A DNA stretch of 64,000 bases, from the NCBI GenBank assembly GCA_035652075.1, contig DASREL010000227.1, positions 62,001 to 126,000 of the forward strand, given 5' to 3'. The stretch is from Gp6-AA45 sp035652075. GTDB taxonomy: Bacteria; Acidobacteriota; Vicinamibacteria; Vicinamibacterales; CAVVIG01. Shown piece by piece: positions 62,809 to 64,000 of this stretch (position 1 is its first letter; every line of letters starts with the position of its first letter). The position numbers and the translations under genes were made by a program. The notes beneath the pieces were generated by a model. It was not told where the DNA came from. It saw only the letters and a program-made list of their open reading frames with translations, and did not search any database.

Positions 62809-63357
62809 ATGAACGCGATGGCACAATCACTGGTCGTGCCGATGCCCGAGACCGCCGCGGACCGGTTGGCGCTGCTGTTCGATGCGCACTACGACCGGCT
62901 GTACCGGCTCGCGCGACGGCTCGCCACCGACCCTGATGCGGCGCGCGATCTCGTCCAGGACACCTTTCTGCGGGCGGCGCGTTCGCTGACGTCTGTCCCG
63001 ACCGTCCGTCAGGACGAAGAAGCGTGGCTCGTCCGCGTCCTGATCAACATCGCCCGCGACGCGTGGCGGCGGCGTGACGTGCGACGGCGTCACGATGTGG
63101 CGGCGCCCGTTTCGGCGACGGGCTCCGACGTTGAAGCCGCGTTCGTCGCGCGCGCCACGGTATGGCGCGCGCTCGACAGCCTGACTCCGCGGAGGCGCGC
63201 CATCGTCGTGATGCACGAACTCGAGGGCTTGGCGGTGCCGGCGATTGCCGCGCTGCTCGGCGTGGCCGAGGTCACCGTCCGGTGGCATCTTGCGAAAGGG
63301 CGACGCGAGCTGTCGCGCCTGTTGACGACACAAGGAGAACACCATGGCAAGCGTTGA
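62809..63357 (+). CDS. ECF RNA polymerase sigma factor
   Basis: 182 residues. Region 2 (DAHYDRLYRLARRLATDPDAARDLVQDTFLRAARS) and region 4 (LDSLTPRRRAIVVMHELEGLAVPAIAALLGVAEVTVRWHLAKGR) are complete. The next gene overlaps by 14 bases and has the look of its anti-sigma factor. Signal and target promoters unknown. Confidence 0.93.
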   Translation: MNAMAQSLVVPMPETAADRLALLFDAHYDRLYRLARRLATDPDAARDLVQDTFLRAARSLTSVPTVRQDEEAWLVRVLINIARDAWRRRDVRRRHDVAAPVSATGSDVEAAFVARATVWRALDSLTPRRRAIVVMHELEGLAVPAIAALLGVAEVTVRWHLAKGRRELSRLLTTQGEHHGKR

Positions 63358-63955
63358 CGAGCTGCTGCGTGACGCGGACCCGCTTCGGCACGAGCCGCCT
63401 GATGAGGCCTCTCGCGCGCGTGTTCGACGAGTCGTGATGTCGGCATCGCACGATTCGCCGCTGTCGCCGTGGCGTCGACGAGCGATGCTCGGGATGTCCG
63501 TCGCGCTCGTCTCGGCCGCGTTGGCCGTCGTCGGCGTCAGCATCTGGCCGGGCAGTAGTGGGACCGTTCACGCGGCGGCGATGCGCTTCGAAATCCGTCT
63601 CGCGGAACTCGAACCCGGTCTCGGCCTGCGCGAACTGCGACCGTCTGGCTCATCGAAACCGTTGTATCTGCACAGCGACGTCGTCGTCACCAACGGCGAC
63701 ATCGTTCAGGCGCGCGTCGTCGCTGGTCGGGACGCGGATCATTTCAACATCGCGGTGGTGCTGACGCCCGAAGGGGCACGCAAGCTGCTGGCGGCAACGA
63801 CGAGCCATATCGGCCGGCCGATGGCGATTCTCGTCGACAACGAACTGGTCGCCGCGCCGACGGTTCGCAGTGCGATCGCGGGCGAGGCGTTGATTACGGG
63901 TGATTACAGCCGCGCTGAGGCCGACCGCGTCGCCGCCGGCATAAGCGTTCGCTGA
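63344..63955 (+). CDS. Putative anti-sigma protein with SecD-like P1 domain
   Basis: 203 residues. Cytosolic N-terminus of about 45 residues, one membrane helix (AMLGMSVALVSAALAVVGVSIW), and an extracytoplasmic part (about 75-203) with GRPMAILVDNELVAAPTVRSAI and ITGDYSRAEADRVAAGI. Those last segments match the P1 head of SecD (GxxxAIxxDxxxxxAPxI ... ITGxxxxxEA). Overlap with the sigma gene and the topology suggest a membrane anti-sigma factor with a SecD-derived sensor. No ZAS motif is visible. Confidence 0.75.
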   Translation: MASVDELLRDADPLRHEPPDEASRARVRRVVMSASHDSPLSPWRRRAMLGMSVALVSAALAVVGVSIWPGSSGTVHAAAMRFEIRLAELEPGLGLRELRPSGSSKPLYLHSDVVVTNGDIVQARVVAGRDADHFNIAVVLTPEGARKLLAATTSHIGRPMAILVDNELVAAPTVRSAIAGEALITGDYSRAEADRVAAGISVR

Positions 63956-63978
63956 TGCGATTGGCGTAAGCTGATCGC

Positions 63979-64000
63979 ATGAAGTCCACGTTCGTCGCGC
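63979..64000 (+). CDS. Start of a gene cut by the window edge
   Basis: ATG at 63979 opens MKSTFVA and continues past the end. The bases upstream hold no clear ribosome site; the Lys after Met followed by hydrophobic residues would suit a signal peptide. Too short to classify. Confidence 0.3.

Noticed and set aside
60218..62830. An 870-codon open frame on the minus strand across the permease gene
   Set aside because: Antisense to a clear permease; composition is Arg/Asp/His-rich without motifs.

Overview
The window is about 65% G+C, densely coded, and has no rRNA, prophage, transposase or CRISPR array. It most resembles a member of the Acidobacteriota, probably Vicinamibacteria. The pointers are an orphan MacB-type permease with the 'duplicated orphan permease' look (60170-62770), an Oar-like TonB receptor, an S8 protease with VWGT repeats, a GldA/F/G-DUF4340 export cluster, signal peptides containing a GLKACA word, and a planctomycete-like microcompartment shell cluster. 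The placement is inferred from family composition and recalled phylum traits, not from a marker phylogeny.

Layout. 1-3600: end of a CNNM/CorC protein, a GNAT enzyme, a Zn/Cd P-type ATPase with an ArsR/SmtB repressor and a clear palindromic operator, and a peroxiredoxin. 3660-8350: a four-gene GldA/GldF/GldG/DUF4340 operon. 8400-17640: a response regulator, a secreted propeller-amidohydrolase, a PBP4-type peptidase and a 1440-residue secreted beta-helix/Ig-repeat protein. 17795-22128: a minus-strand operon queE-queC-histidine kinase-alaX. 22147-22479: an ArsC/Spx-family gene interrupted by an in-frame TGA followed by a good bacterial SECIS-like hairpin, a likely selenoprotein. 22480-25452: DUF72 protein, endonuclease III, a small secreted protein and a secreted phosphatase.

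25449-38967 is one long minus-strand series. In transcription order it holds a CAT-anticodon tRNA, tilS, ftsH, folP, cdaA, cdaR, glmM, pdxJ, a TPR protein, a YHS protein, a class II aldolase, one BMC-H and three BMC-P shell genes, a small Cys-motif protein, a 2-hydroxyacid dehydrogenase and a phosphatase. The c-di-AMP cyclase module (cdaA-cdaR-glmM) is thus followed by a reduced microcompartment locus whose aldolase carries a likely encapsulation helix. 38011-42717 holds queA with a coupled unknown gene, a GNAT enzyme and the S8 protease. 43004-53350 holds an FAD oxidoreductase, an AI-2E family transporter, a LigD-type polymerase domain, fabH, ruvB-ruvA-ruvC-yebC, a methyltransferase, a nuclease and an OmpR-type two-component pair. 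53344-64000 ends with a TonB receptor, a SpoU methyltransferase, a Uma2 nuclease, the permease, an ECF sigma factor and a SecD-like putative anti-sigma protein.

Two things stand out. One is the candidate selenoprotein at 22147. The other is a scattered set of short, mostly hairpin-forming repeats built from degenerate 7- or 9-base units. They fill many gaps between genes exactly and also sit in frame inside conserved genes (glmM, queA, tilS, ruvC, a methyltransferase, the PBP4 peptidase and two signal peptides). At least five unit families occur twice within these 64 kb.
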